From the NCBI GenBank assembly GCA_003158505.1, contig PMJK01000034.1, forward strand, positions 1,034-15,007: DNA of 13,974 nt, in the 5' to 3' direction. This stretch comes from Holophagaceae bacterium (GTDB lineage: Bacteria > Acidobacteriota > Holophagae > Holophagales > Holophagaceae). The position numbers and the translations under genes were made by a program. The stretch's first letter is position 1, and each line of letters begins with the position of its first letter. This document shows, one piece after another, positions 6,382 to 13,880 of the stretch. The notes under the pieces are model-generated. The model searched no databases, was not told the origin of the DNA, and worked only from the letters and a program-made list of their open reading frames with translations.

Positions 6382-7572
6382 GTGAAGCGCCCCTGCCCCG
6401 TCTGCGGCGGCGAGGACCGTACCATTCTCTTTCACCAGACCTTTTCGGAATTTTCCGGGAAGGCACTTCTCAACGGGTATGACGTCACCTGTTGCAACTG
6501 GTGTGGCTGCGGGTTCGCGGATGGCATTCCCGGCCAGGCCGAATTCGACGCCTACTACCGCGACCTCTCGAAGTACGAATACCAGCACCGGGACGGGGCT
6601 GAATCGGCAGAGGACCAAGACCGGTTTCAGGTCATCGCGAAGGCGCTGGTGCCGTTCATTCCGTCTGCAGAAGCCAGGATCCTGGAAGTCGGGTGCGCCA
6701 CGGGGAGGCTGCTCTGGCAGCTCCGTCAGGCGGGCTACCCCCACGTAGCGGGGCTGGATCCCTCACCCTCCTGTGCCGCGACCGCGCAAAGGCTCTACGG
6801 CGTTGAAGTCCGGATAGGCACCCTGCATGAGCTGTTGGACGATGGTACCCCGGTTGACATGCTGATCCTGATCGGCGTGCTGGAGCATCTCTGCGACCTC
6901 CAGGTGGCGTTGAAAGCGCTTTATCAAAAACTTGCTCTCGGTGGTCGGATTTATATCGAGGTTCCTGATGTGACGGGCTTCGAGCGCCACCTGGACGCGC
7001 CCTATCAGCAGTTCTCGACCGAGCACCTCCTGTTCTTCTCGCGGGCCACAGTTACGTCTGCGCTCGCGGTGGCTGGGTTCCGCCCCCTGGTGCTGAACCA
7101 GGACGCACGCCCCCACAGCGGCTCTTCAACCATGCCTGTGCTCTGGGGAGTCTTCGAGAAGACCGAACCCGAACCCGGAATGCCGACCCGGGACCTGGCA
7201 ACCTGCCCCGCCTTGGAGGCCTATATCCAGGCCTCTGGTCGCCTGGAGGAGAACCTTGCCCGCAGGATCGATGGCCTGGTGGGGAAGAAGCAGCCACTCT
7301 TCATTTGGGGGGTCGGCACCTTGACCCGTCGCCTGCTCGCCACGACCCGCCTGGGCGAGGTCAATATCGTGGCCTTCATTGATTCGAACCCGAACCTGCA
7401 GGGACAATCCTTCCAGGGTATTCCAGTGCTCGCTCCCAGCGGTATCGACGGAAGGGACGAGGCGATCCTAATCGCCTCGTGGGTCTTCGCCGATGAGATC
7501 GAACACCAGATCCGCGCTGAGCTTGGCTACCAGAACGCCATCATCCGGCTGGGGGACAACCACCAATCATGA
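6382..7572 (+). CDS. Class I SAM methyltransferase with N-terminal Cys cluster and C-terminal Rossmann domain
   Basis: This is a 396-residue protein. The frame stays open far upstream through the preceding gene, but GTG 6382 is chosen: an ACGGAGG ribosome-binding site (6371 to 6377) lies five bases before it and the product then starts with a metal-binding cluster. CPVCGG (5 to 10) pairs with CCNWCGCGF (37 to 45) as a probable zinc site. The SAM domain shows ILEVGCATGRL (100 to 110), ILIGVLEHL (162 to 170) and STEHLLFFS (212 to 220). A C-terminal Rossmann-like domain begins FIWGVGTLTRRLL (307 to 319) and continues AFIDSNPNLQGQ. The three-part order recalls sugar C-methyltransferases (NovU/TylC3 type), but the spacing differs, so O- or N-methylation cannot be excluded. 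It is the last gene of the operon, ending 12 bp before a convergent gene. Confidence 0.8.
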   Translation: MKRPCPVCGGEDRTILFHQTFSEFSGKALLNGYDVTCCNWCGCGFADGIPGQAEFDAYYRDLSKYEYQHRDGAESAEDQDRFQVIAKALVPFIPSAEARILEVGCATGRLLWQLRQAGYPHVAGLDPSPSCAATAQRLYGVEVRIGTLHELLDDGTPVDMLILIGVLEHLCDLQVALKALYQKLALGGRIYIEVPDVTGFERHLDAPYQQFSTEHLLFFSRATVTSALAVAGFRPLVLNQDARPHSGSSTMPVLWGVFEKTEPEPGMPTRDLATCPALEAYIQASGRLEENLARRIDGLVGKKQPLFIWGVGTLTRRLLATTRLGEVNIVAFIDSNPNLQGQSFQGIPVLAPSGIDGRDEAILIASWVFADEIEHQIRAELGYQNAIIRLGDNHQS

Positions 7573-7584
7573 AGGCTGGTGCCA

Positions 7585-8550
7585 TCAATCCTTGGCGTCT
7601 TCCTCTCGGGGTGGATCGAAGTTGATGCGCTCGCGAATGATGATGAAGGGACCGCGCCGCACCTGGGAATGGATGGCACCGATGTACTCGCCCAGCATGC
7701 CCAGGAAGAAGAGCTGGATGCCGGAGAAGAAGAGAACCAGCACGATGGTGGTGGTCGCGCCCGGGGCCTGGAACTCCCAGTAGAAGATCTTGACCAGGGC
7801 GTAGGCGAAGGCGGCCGTGATGCTGGAGCCGAACAGGATCAGTCCCACCAGGGTGGCCAATCGGATGGGCACCAGGCTGTGGCTGAGAATGGCGTTGATG
7901 GCCAGGTCCAGGTAGGCGGCGAAGTTGTAGGAACTCTTCCCCGCCTTTCTCCCCACCCGCTGGTAGTTCAGGGTGGTGCTGCGAAAGCCGATGATGCCCA
8001 GGAAGCCCCGGATATAGGGGTTGAAGTCGTCCAGATTGGAGACCTCACGGACGACCTTCTTGTCCCAGATCCCGAACCCGGAATAGTTCTTCAGCAGGGG
8101 CTCGTTGCTCAGCTTGTTCACCAGCCAGTAGTAAAGGCGGCGGAGGCCCCGCATGAGGAGGCCGTCCGAAGTGTTCTCATAGATCCCAAAGACGATCTCG
8201 TATCCCTGCTCCCACAGCTCCACCAGCCGCGGGATGAGTTCCACAGGTTCCTGCAGATCCGCGGGCATGGGAATCGTGGCGTCCCCGGACGCATGCCGGA
8301 TCAGGGTCATGCCGTTCTTGTTGGCGCCCCAGTTCCGTGAATAGGTGAGTACTTTGACATTGTGGTCCTGGGCCGCGATCTCCTTGAGGATCTGGAGGGT
8401 CCGATCCGTGCTGCAGTTGTCTCCGAAGATATGCTCGTAGTCATAGCGGTCCAGGAGCGGCTGGATGACGGCTCGGACCTCTTCATAGCAGCGCCGGACA
8501 TTCCCCTCTTCGTTGTAGGCCGGCGATAGGATGGTGATTTTCTTTTTCAT
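7585..8550 (-). CDS. Family 2 glycosyltransferase, polyprenyl-phosphate type, two C-terminal TM segments
   Basis: This 321-residue protein reads leftward. ATG 8550 is preferred over a TTG 20 codons upstream because the GT2 fold begins at once with KKKITILSPAYNEEGNV. Other signatures are DNCSTDRT (44 to 51, nucleotide-binding Asp44), YSRNWGANKNG (70 to 80), PADLQEP (96 to 102) and RKAGKSSYNF (201 to 210). Two hydrophobic segments (about 229 to 255 and 267 to 292) anchor it in the membrane. This is the architecture of GtrB/ArnC/DPM-like enzymes that load a sugar onto undecaprenyl phosphate. The usual acidic residue two positions before Asp98 is Pro96. It lies 84 bp downstream of the epimerase gene on the same strand and probably shares its transcript. 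The lipid-linked sugar it makes could feed the GT-C enzyme encoded at 11897 to 13600. Confidence 0.87.
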   Translation of the reverse strand: MKKKITILSPAYNEEGNVRRCYEEVRAVIQPLLDRYDYEHIFGDNCSTDRTLQILKEIAAQDHNVKVLTYSRNWGANKNGMTLIRHASGDATIPMPADLQEPVELIPRLVELWEQGYEIVFGIYENTSDGLLMRGLRRLYYWLVNKLSNEPLLKNYSGFGIWDKKVVREVSNLDDFNPYIRGFLGIIGFRSTTLNYQRVGRKAGKSSYNFAAYLDLAINAILSHSLVPIRLATLVGLILFGSSITAAFAYALVKIFYWEFQAPGATTTIVLVLFFSGIQLFFLGMLGEYIGAIHSQVRRGPFIIIRERINFDPPREEDAKD

Positions 8551-8634
8551 GCTTGGGTCCGCCAGACAGAATGCGTCAATCCGTCGATCGATTTGGTTCT
8601 TTGGTCGCAAGGATCAGGATAGCCGCCTGGACGA

Positions 8635-9639
8635 TCAGGGCCGCTCCCGGTTCCACTGGGCCGTTCGCAGGATGGCTTCGTCGAGGCCGATGCGCGGCTC
8701 GAGCCCCAGTTCCAAACGAGCCCGCTCTACCGATGGAACGTACCTCTGGGGCAGCTCCTTCCCTGGCTCCAGGGCGACTCGCACTTCCAGCCCAGGAGCG
8801 AGGAGATCCCGGATTCGGCGGGCGAGATCCCCGATGCAGATGGCTTCGCCGGACCCCACGTTGTAGGGCCGTCCATGGACCCCTCGGAGGAGGATGGTCC
8901 AGAGCCAATCGGCGAGGTCCTCCCCATGGAGGTAGGAGCGGAAGGGTCGCCCGTCACCCTTCACATGGATGGTCCGTCCCGTCAGGGCATCGCCGATGAA
9001 ATTCCCTGCGGCGCTGAACCCTTCCAGCGGCAGCCAGGGACCCAGGAAGGCGAACCCCCGGGCGATCAGGAAATCGAATCCGTGGCGCTCGCCGTGTAGC
9101 AGACCCAGCAGCTCCGAGGCCCGCTTGGCCTCCCCGTAGGCGCTGGATCCGGCCAGAGGCGGTGCACCCCCGAAGTCCTCCGTGAGTTGGCTCACCTTAG
9201 GAGGTTGGGGACCATAGATCGCGCCTGAGCTGGTGAACAGCATGCGGGAGGTACTCCATCGGCGGGCCAGTTCCAGCACGCGCCGGGTGGAGTGGAGGTT
9301 CCGCTCGAGGAGGTCGAGGGGTTCGCCGTTGTCTAGCGCGGCATGGATCACCAAGTCCCAGGAGGCATTCCCGAAGTCGCAGTCCGCCAGGTCGCCTTCG
9401 AGGATCTGCACCGCTGGGTGTCCGGCCAGGTGTGGCGCCTTGGCTCGGAAGGCGGCGGGGTGGCGGGTGAGCACCGTGATGAGTCCCTGCAACCCTTCCC
9501 GGTCCCAGGCTCGGGCGTAGGCCTCAAGCAGGTTGCAGCCGAAGAACCCGGAACCGCCCGTGAGGAAGATCCTCTTCCCCATTAATTCCCGCCAAGGCAC
9601 CGAGTGCGAACGCTCCTGATGGTTTGAAGGTTGATCCAT
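8635..9639 (-). CDS. NAD-dependent epimerase/dehydratase (extended SDR)
   Basis: This 334-residue protein starts at ATG 9639. The frame stays open 38 codons further upstream, and an internal ATG at 9582 is possible. ATG 9639 is preferred because the segment SVPWRELMGKRIFLTGGSG keeps a Trp-containing lead-in that I associate with this family in O-antigen loci, and a GGTGGGA lies before it. The NAD motif is TGGSGFFG (27 to 34), followed by GDLAD (82 to 86), SSGAIYG (137 to 143) and the catalytic Tyr168/Lys172 in SSAYGEAKR. Substrate-domain hallmarks include VKGDGRPFRSYLHGEDLA (226 to 243) and YNVGSGEAICIGDLA (259 to 273). Relatives epimerize, dehydrate or reduce nucleotide-activated sugars. It leads the minus-strand unit with the GT2 gene and is divergent from the second FkbM gene. 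Confidence 0.85.
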   Translation of the reverse strand: MDQPSNHQERSHSVPWRELMGKRIFLTGGSGFFGCNLLEAYARAWDREGLQGLITVLTRHPAAFRAKAPHLAGHPAVQILEGDLADCDFGNASWDLVIHAALDNGEPLDLLERNLHSTRRVLELARRWSTSRMLFTSSGAIYGPQPPKVSQLTEDFGGAPPLAGSSAYGEAKRASELLGLLHGERHGFDFLIARGFAFLGPWLPLEGFSAAGNFIGDALTGRTIHVKGDGRPFRSYLHGEDLADWLWTILLRGVHGRPYNVGSGEAICIGDLARRIRDLLAPGLEVRVALEPGKELPQRYVPSVERARLELGLEPRIGLDEAILRTAQWNRERP

Positions 9640-9715
9640 GGCTATCCCACCCGAAGGTACTCCGTCCATGCTAGTGCAATCGGCCCTGTTCGAAGCCCTG
9701 GTGACGCGATGAACC

Positions 9716-9743
9716 TTGGATGGACCGGGGCCTGAGGTAACAT
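9716..9743 (+). promoter_or_regulatory. Possible sigma-70-like promoter for the FkbM gene at 9770
   Basis: TTGGAT (9716 to 9721) and TAACAT (9738 to 9743) are separated by 16 bases in the 130-bp divergent gap, and would start transcription about 20 bases before the TTG start. The matches are only 3 of 6 and 4 of 6. A small inverted repeat, CCTGA-N7-TCAGG (9731 to 9747), overlaps the second box and could be an operator or chance. This is a weak call. Confidence 0.22.
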
Positions 9744-9759
9744 CAGGGATCAATCATGC

Positions 9760-9765
9760 GGAGGG
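9760..9765 (+). promoter_or_regulatory. Ribosome-binding site deciding a TTG start
   Basis: GGAGGG lies four bases before TTG 9770. An in-frame stop (TAG, 9767 to 9769) directly precedes the TTG, and the next in-frame ATG is 29 codons downstream with no comparable site. This fixes the start of the FkbM gene at TTG. A five-codon ATG frame (9756 to 9773) ends on this start (TTGA) and may be coincidental. Confidence 0.65.
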
Positions 9766-9769
9766 CTAG

Positions 9770-10723
9770 TTGAGCATCAAGGCGGTCATTCGGAACACGA
9801 TCAACAAGAATGCCCTTGCTCACCGCTGGTTCGTGGCCTTCTGTGCCCGCTTTTCCATGCGGCTGTTCTCGCTGCAGAGCTATTTAAGCCTGGTGGACCT
9901 GAGGAGCAAGTGGCGAGCTAAATTTTGGAAAAAATTCAATACCTTATTAAAGGAACTCGACTTAGACAAGGTTGTTTTCAAAGAAGGCGAAGCCATTTTT
10001 CATTACAAGAATGGGTGTGCGTTCTACGTAGCTACTTGTACAGAATCCATCAGCAGCGCCTTATTCACCTACGGATACTACGAGACGAACGAAACGGCAT
10101 TGATCTCCAGAGTCATCAAGCCCAGCTGGACAGTGATCGATGCCGGTGCCAATTTCGGTTGGTACGCCATCCATTTTTCACGCCTGGTGGGCGAGGGGGG
10201 CAGGGTCATCGCCTTTGAACCCGTACCGGAGTCGTACATGGAATTGGCCGCCAACCTGGAGCTCAACGAATGCAAGAACCTGGATCTCCGCAACATGGCA
10301 CTCGGCAATATTGACGGCGCCATCACCATGTTTGTCCCTGAGATCCACCTGGGCGCCGGAGCAGCCTCCCAGTTCCTGGATATCGGGAAAAAGATCGAAG
10401 TCCCCATGCTCAAACTGGATGACTTTCTGGAAAAGCAAGGCATCGACCGGGTCGATTTCATCAAGGCGGATATTGAAGGTGGTGAACTCAACCTGTTGCG
10501 TGGCGCTGAAAGGCTCCTATCCAGGTGTCATCCCAGCATCCTGATCGAGATAAGCGATATCCACTGCAAACGCTTCGGCCACACTCCCCAGGACGTGATT
10601 CAGTTCCTGACGACTCGTGGTTACACAGGCAAGTACATCAACGAGAAAGGCGATCTCGAAGCCTTCGAAATGGCCAGCTCGTTCAACGGGAATTATTTTT
10701 TCTCGGCCAAGACTGAAGCCTAA
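9770..10723 (+). CDS. FkbM-family methyltransferase (second copy type)
   Basis: This 317-residue protein has a TTG start supported by the GGAGGG just upstream. After about 115 N-terminal residues of no recognised domain, the FkbM/class I fold shows TVIDAGANFGWYAIHF (121 to 136, SAM loop), RVIAFEPVPESY (145 to 156) and DFIKADIEGGELNLLRGA (229 to 246). It lacks the N-terminal Rossmann module of the FkbM protein at 5193 to 6371, and its SAM loop differs, so the two are not a recent duplication. Bases 9901 to 10020 are about 38 percent GC (46 of 120 counted), far below the roughly 60 percent or more of neighbouring genes, which suggests separate acquisition. It stands alone on the plus strand between two minus-strand units. 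The likely role is O-methylation of a glycan sugar; the acceptor is unknown. Confidence 0.85.
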   Translation: MSIKAVIRNTINKNALAHRWFVAFCARFSMRLFSLQSYLSLVDLRSKWRAKFWKKFNTLLKELDLDKVVFKEGEAIFHYKNGCAFYVATCTESISSALFTYGYYETNETALISRVIKPSWTVIDAGANFGWYAIHFSRLVGEGGRVIAFEPVPESYMELAANLELNECKNLDLRNMALGNIDGAITMFVPEIHLGAGAASQFLDIGKKIEVPMLKLDDFLEKQGIDRVDFIKADIEGGELNLLRGAERLLSRCHPSILIEISDIHCKRFGHTPQDVIQFLTTRGYTGKYINEKGDLEAFEMASSFNGNYFFSAKTEA

Positions 10724-10735
10724 CCATCGGTCCTG

Positions 10736-11761
10736 CTACCAGCCTGGATCGCCCAGCAGGTTGCAGTTCTTGCAGACCTCTGGAGGTTCGCTCTGGGGAT
10801 CCAGCAACTGCTCGCGCATCCGTACCACGGTGGGATGATTGAAAATCGTGTCGGGGTCACCCTCGAAGAGGTTCCCTCCTGGACCGGAGAGCATGGTATC
10901 GATGCCGCAGCAGATGCCCATGTTTCCCTGCATGTCGCACCCAGTCCGCTGCCATAGCTGAGGGCAGAGCTTCTTGATGGGCCCCATAACGGTCGGAGGA
11001 GGCCAGAAGCAGAACCCGGGCGCCGCCTGCTCCACCATGCTCCGGAAGGCCAGATAGGCCGGGTCCGTGTCGAACAGCACTTCTGCGGGGTCCGGATGTT
11101 CCCCCATGGGGCGATACATCCAGAAACGCAGGTCGAGGCAGCCGGACTCTTTCAGGAAACGGACGGTTTCGACCAGCTTCTCCGGAGCGCTCTCCACATC
11201 CTTCCGGAGAAGGACCGTGTTGGTGTGCACAGGGTATATTTTATTGATTCTGGGGAGATCCTTCTCCAGGGCAGCCCGATTGGCTTCATAGACCGAGACA
11301 CTGATCCGGGATATGCCAGCTTTCTTCAGATCCGCGATGCGATCAGCGAGCAGCAACCCGTTGGTCGTGAGGTTGGTTAAATGCCCCCGCCCTGCCAGGA
11401 AGGCGACGATGGGAACCAGCTCCTTGACCAGCATCGGCTCACCACCCAGCAGGTCGACCAGGAGGGCCCGACTGAACAGAGGGTTTTCGAAAATCTTCTG
11501 CACCTTCGCAAGGTCGGCTTCACTCTCCTGCCAGGTCGAGCTGTGGTCGTGCATGAAGTTCGCGGCGTTGCAAAAGCTGCAACTCATGTTGCAGCGCTTC
11601 GTGAGCAGCAGGGAGGCGATTTGTGGTGAGTTGCGGGAGATCGAGGCGATGGGCTTTCGTGGCTGACAGCGATACTTCAAATAATTCCAGATCTTGGGTA
11701 CTGCCTTGGCAGGTTGTAGTTTGGTCACCATGTTCAGATAGAAAGTGAGTCTTGAGGCCAT
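10736..11761 (-). CDS. Radical SAM protein with SPASM-like C-terminal cysteines
   Basis: This 341-residue protein starts at ATG 11761, preceded on its strand by AAGGGAAACA. The radical SAM cluster motif is CNMSCSFC (Cys57, Cys61, Cys64), followed by LLGGEPML (104 to 111, SAM-binding GGEP) and LTTNGLLL (131 to 138). The C-terminal part carries further cysteines at 266, 275, 284, 285, 330 and 333 (CKNCN), the pattern of a SPASM auxiliary iron-sulfur domain. SPASM enzymes modify peptides or, in some cases, sugars and aminoglycosides. No small precursor-peptide gene was recognised beside it, and the glycan setting favours a sugar or lipid-linked substrate, but that is inference. It lies 135 bp downstream of the GT-C gene on the same strand and ends 12 bp from the convergent FkbM gene. 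Confidence 0.83.
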   Translation of the reverse strand: MASRLTFYLNMVTKLQPAKAVPKIWNYLKYRCQPRKPIASISRNSPQIASLLLTKRCNMSCSFCNAANFMHDHSSTWQESEADLAKVQKIFENPLFSRALLVDLLGGEPMLVKELVPIVAFLAGRGHLTNLTTNGLLLADRIADLKKAGISRISVSVYEANRAALEKDLPRINKIYPVHTNTVLLRKDVESAPEKLVETVRFLKESGCLDLRFWMYRPMGEHPDPAEVLFDTDPAYLAFRSMVEQAAPGFCFWPPPTVMGPIKKLCPQLWQRTGCDMQGNMGICCGIDTMLSGPGGNLFEGDPDTIFNHPTVVRMREQLLDPQSEPPEVCKNCNLLGDPGW

Positions 11762-11896
11762 TGTTTCCCTTTTTTAACGCGAACAATTCAATGATTCCTG
11801 TTCTGACGTTGACTCAATCTGTTGAAGGGCCTTCAGAACACCTTTCAGCATTGGTCGTGCCTTGAAGTGCACCTGCACAAGGAGTGCCGGTTTCGA

Positions 11897-13600
11897 TCAG
11901 TACCAGTTCACGAACAAGGGATGGGGGGCGGGGCCGAGGGCAGGGATGATTTGAAGATGGGGACCCAGCCAGACGATCTGGATTCGGAAGCCTCCAGGAA
12001 CCTGAATGGAATGGCTTCCTTTGGTGAAGGAACTGATTCCAGGATCTATTCTTCTGCCGTCAATCTCAATTCCTTTGCCGGCGTCCGCACCCTTCGGGAA
12101 CACAGCCAGCATGTAGCGGCCATCAGCCAGCACCTCCCAGGAGGATGATCCGGAATCCCGGATGGCTCCGAGCACCAGGAAGTCTTCAGCGAGAGCGACA
12201 TAGTGAGCCTCGATGAACGCCTGGTCCTCCTTCGGAAGCCAATTCGTCCGGTAGTTCGGAAGAATCACCGGCGTGGGATTCTGGGCCAGGAGGCTTCGGA
12301 CCGTGGGCCAGGAGCCATCCATGAAGTGTCGAATGGTGAAACTGTGGATGATCCACCGCTCTCCGATGGGGCTGCGGGTTGACACGAGGCCCGAACCGTC
12401 AAAGACCCGGTGCAAGGACGGGTCGGTCAGGGCCTCGGCGGTCCTGATGACCTCCACCTGTCGGTCATTGTCCATGTTGAGATGCCTGGCTGTGGCCACG
12501 GACCAGGGCAGGCCATGCAGCAACAGCAGGCCCCCCACCACCACCTGCCTCCCCGGACTGGTCAGGCTGAGGATGGATTCCAGGATGGGCTCCCGAAACC
12601 TGAGCACGGCGATGAAAAAGGCCGGGACCACATGAATGAGGTTGTAGGGAAAGGGTGTGGGGTTGACCAGCAGCAAGGCGAAACACAGAGACGCGAACAT
12701 CCATTCAGGAAACCAGTCGGCCTCGATCAGATTCCGGAATTTGCTGGCCCCTGGCTGGAAGAAGGGACAAAGCAGGACGCCCACCCCCGCATAGGCCAGC
12801 AGGGGAGCCTCAGAAAAGAGCCGCTGGATCGAGGACCATGGAGAGAATCGTTCCACCGAATTGGCGGCATAGACGGTCGTATCCCGGAACCCCTTCCAGG
12901 CCAGGTCCCAGGTTCCCGCCAGACCATGGGCAAGACGCCCGGCCAGCAGACCACCTGCAATTCCGATCAGGATCATGCCCAGGCAGGTAAACCACGTCTT
13001 TGGGCTCTTGGGGCGAACCATGTAGATGCCCAACCCAAGCATGGGCAGGGCGTACAGGAATCCCTTGAAGGCGATCAACTGCATGCCCGCCGCCAGGACA
13101 CCGCCCAGGAACATGCGGAGGGGGAGCGCCGGTCTTTCAGCCTTCAGCAGGCACCACAAGGCCAGGGTGACGGTGACGAGGGGAACATCATGCCGGACCT
13201 CGAAGCCGTAGTCCCACATCGGGGCCAGGGTGGCGGCGAGGGCCAGCATGATCAGACCGCCACGACTTCGCAACCTTTGGCCGGTAGCCGCGACCAGCAG
13301 GAACGCATTGACCCACATCAGTGCAACAAAGGGCATTCGCATGGCGACCAGGACCGCAACCCCGTCCTTCTGGGCCCCCGCGATCCAGGTCAGCGGGCCG
13401 ATCAGGATGATCGGCACGTTCGGGACAAAGGGGGCCATCTTTCTGGATGCCAGGAACCGCGCCAGGGTTGAATAGAGCACCTCATCCACCTGGAAGATCC
13501 GATTGATACCCAGATAGATGGACAACCCGACCAGGAAGGTGAAGAATGCGATCCCACCCCAGAAAAGGGACTTGGCCTGTGGCTTGGGTGTGGATTCCAT
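11897..13600 (-). CDS. GT-C membrane glycosyltransferase, ArnT/PMT (GT39/GT83)-like
   Basis: This 567-residue protein reads leftward from ATG 13600. A first membrane segment (about 14 to 32) leads into a loop with the acidic pair Asp39-Glu40 in FQVDEVLYSTLARFL, the expected catalytic/metal motif of the GT-C fold. A second loop has YGFEVRHDVPLVTV (131 to 144), matching the second conserved loop of ArnT/PMT proteins. About ten hydrophobic segments cover residues up to about 370, followed by a soluble, probably periplasmic domain of about 190 residues. Such enzymes take a sugar from polyprenyl phosphate and move it to lipid A, glycan or protein outside the cytoplasmic membrane. The GT2 enzyme at 7585 to 8550 could supply the donor. 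The gene is divergent from the pilin gene, with a 315-bp gap that includes a nine-C run. Confidence 0.78.
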   Translation of the reverse strand: MESTPKPQAKSLFWGGIAFFTFLVGLSIYLGINRIFQVDEVLYSTLARFLASRKMAPFVPNVPIILIGPLTWIAGAQKDGVAVLVAMRMPFVALMWVNAFLLVAATGQRLRSRGGLIMLALAATLAPMWDYGFEVRHDVPLVTVTLALWCLLKAERPALPLRMFLGGVLAAGMQLIAFKGFLYALPMLGLGIYMVRPKSPKTWFTCLGMILIGIAGGLLAGRLAHGLAGTWDLAWKGFRDTTVYAANSVERFSPWSSIQRLFSEAPLLAYAGVGVLLCPFFQPGASKFRNLIEADWFPEWMFASLCFALLLVNPTPFPYNLIHVVPAFFIAVLRFREPILESILSLTSPGRQVVVGGLLLLHGLPWSVATARHLNMDNDRQVEVIRTAEALTDPSLHRVFDGSGLVSTRSPIGERWIIHSFTIRHFMDGSWPTVRSLLAQNPTPVILPNYRTNWLPKEDQAFIEAHYVALAEDFLVLGAIRDSGSSSWEVLADGRYMLAVFPKGADAGKGIEIDGRRIDPGISSFTKGSHSIQVPGGFRIQIVWLGPHLQIIPALGPAPHPLFVNWY

Positions 13601-13742
13601 TGCGGTGCGTCCCCCCGTGTGTTCAAACCCAGCTTAACTGAAGGGGGATCCCGGACACCCCTTCCCCCCCCCGGGTGGAATCAGACGCGACAGATGAGTT
13701 CACCAAAACAGATCCGCATTTGAAGGCTTAGATGTCCCTCCT

Positions 13743-13759
13743 CGTCACCCCAAGTGACG
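13743..13759. repeat. Inverted repeat CGTCAC-N5-GTGACG, candidate activator site
   Basis: This is a perfect 6-bp inverted repeat with a CCCAA spacer. It sits about 140 bp upstream of the predicted sigma-54 start site, the range where NtrC-type activators (PilR for pilin genes) bind. It is not followed by a T-run, so it is a poor terminator. The activator assignment is inference. Confidence 0.35.
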
Positions 13760-13864
13760 CGTTGAGTCGGTCGGACCCTATTTCATCCACCAACGGTCGA
13801 TCCATAAACTGAAATTCCTTGTCAAACGCCCGGAAACTGTCCATCTTTGATTTCAACTTACCTT

Positions 13865-13880
13865 TGGCACGAGACTTGAT
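13865..13880 (+). promoter_or_regulatory. Sigma-54 (RpoN) promoter for the pilin gene
   Basis: TGGCACG at 13865 to 13871 and TTGAT at 13876 to 13880 place the -24 GG and the -12 position exactly 12 bases apart. The upstream box is a perfect match; the downstream box has TTGA in place of TTGC. Predicted transcription starts near 13890, giving a leader of about 25 bases that contains AAGGAG. RpoN with a PilR-type activator drives pilin genes in several Gram-negative groups. Confidence 0.72.

Noticed and set aside
7579..8340. 253-codon plus-strand open frame
   Set aside because: It is antisense to the GT2 gene, which shows clear catalytic motifs and membrane segments; the plus-strand product has neither.
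11762..11896. Possible terminator or attenuator hairpins between the GT-C and radical SAM genes (TGAAG-GGC-CTTCA, GTGCA-CC-TGCAC)
   Set aside because: The stems are only 5 bp with loops of 2 to 3 bases and no T-run on the minus strand, so neither is a credible terminator.
12410..13471. 353-codon open frame on the plus strand
   Set aside because: It is antisense to the GT-C transferase. The product is extremely rich in Gln, Gly, His and Asp, the typical complement of Leu/Ala/Pro-rich membrane protein codons.
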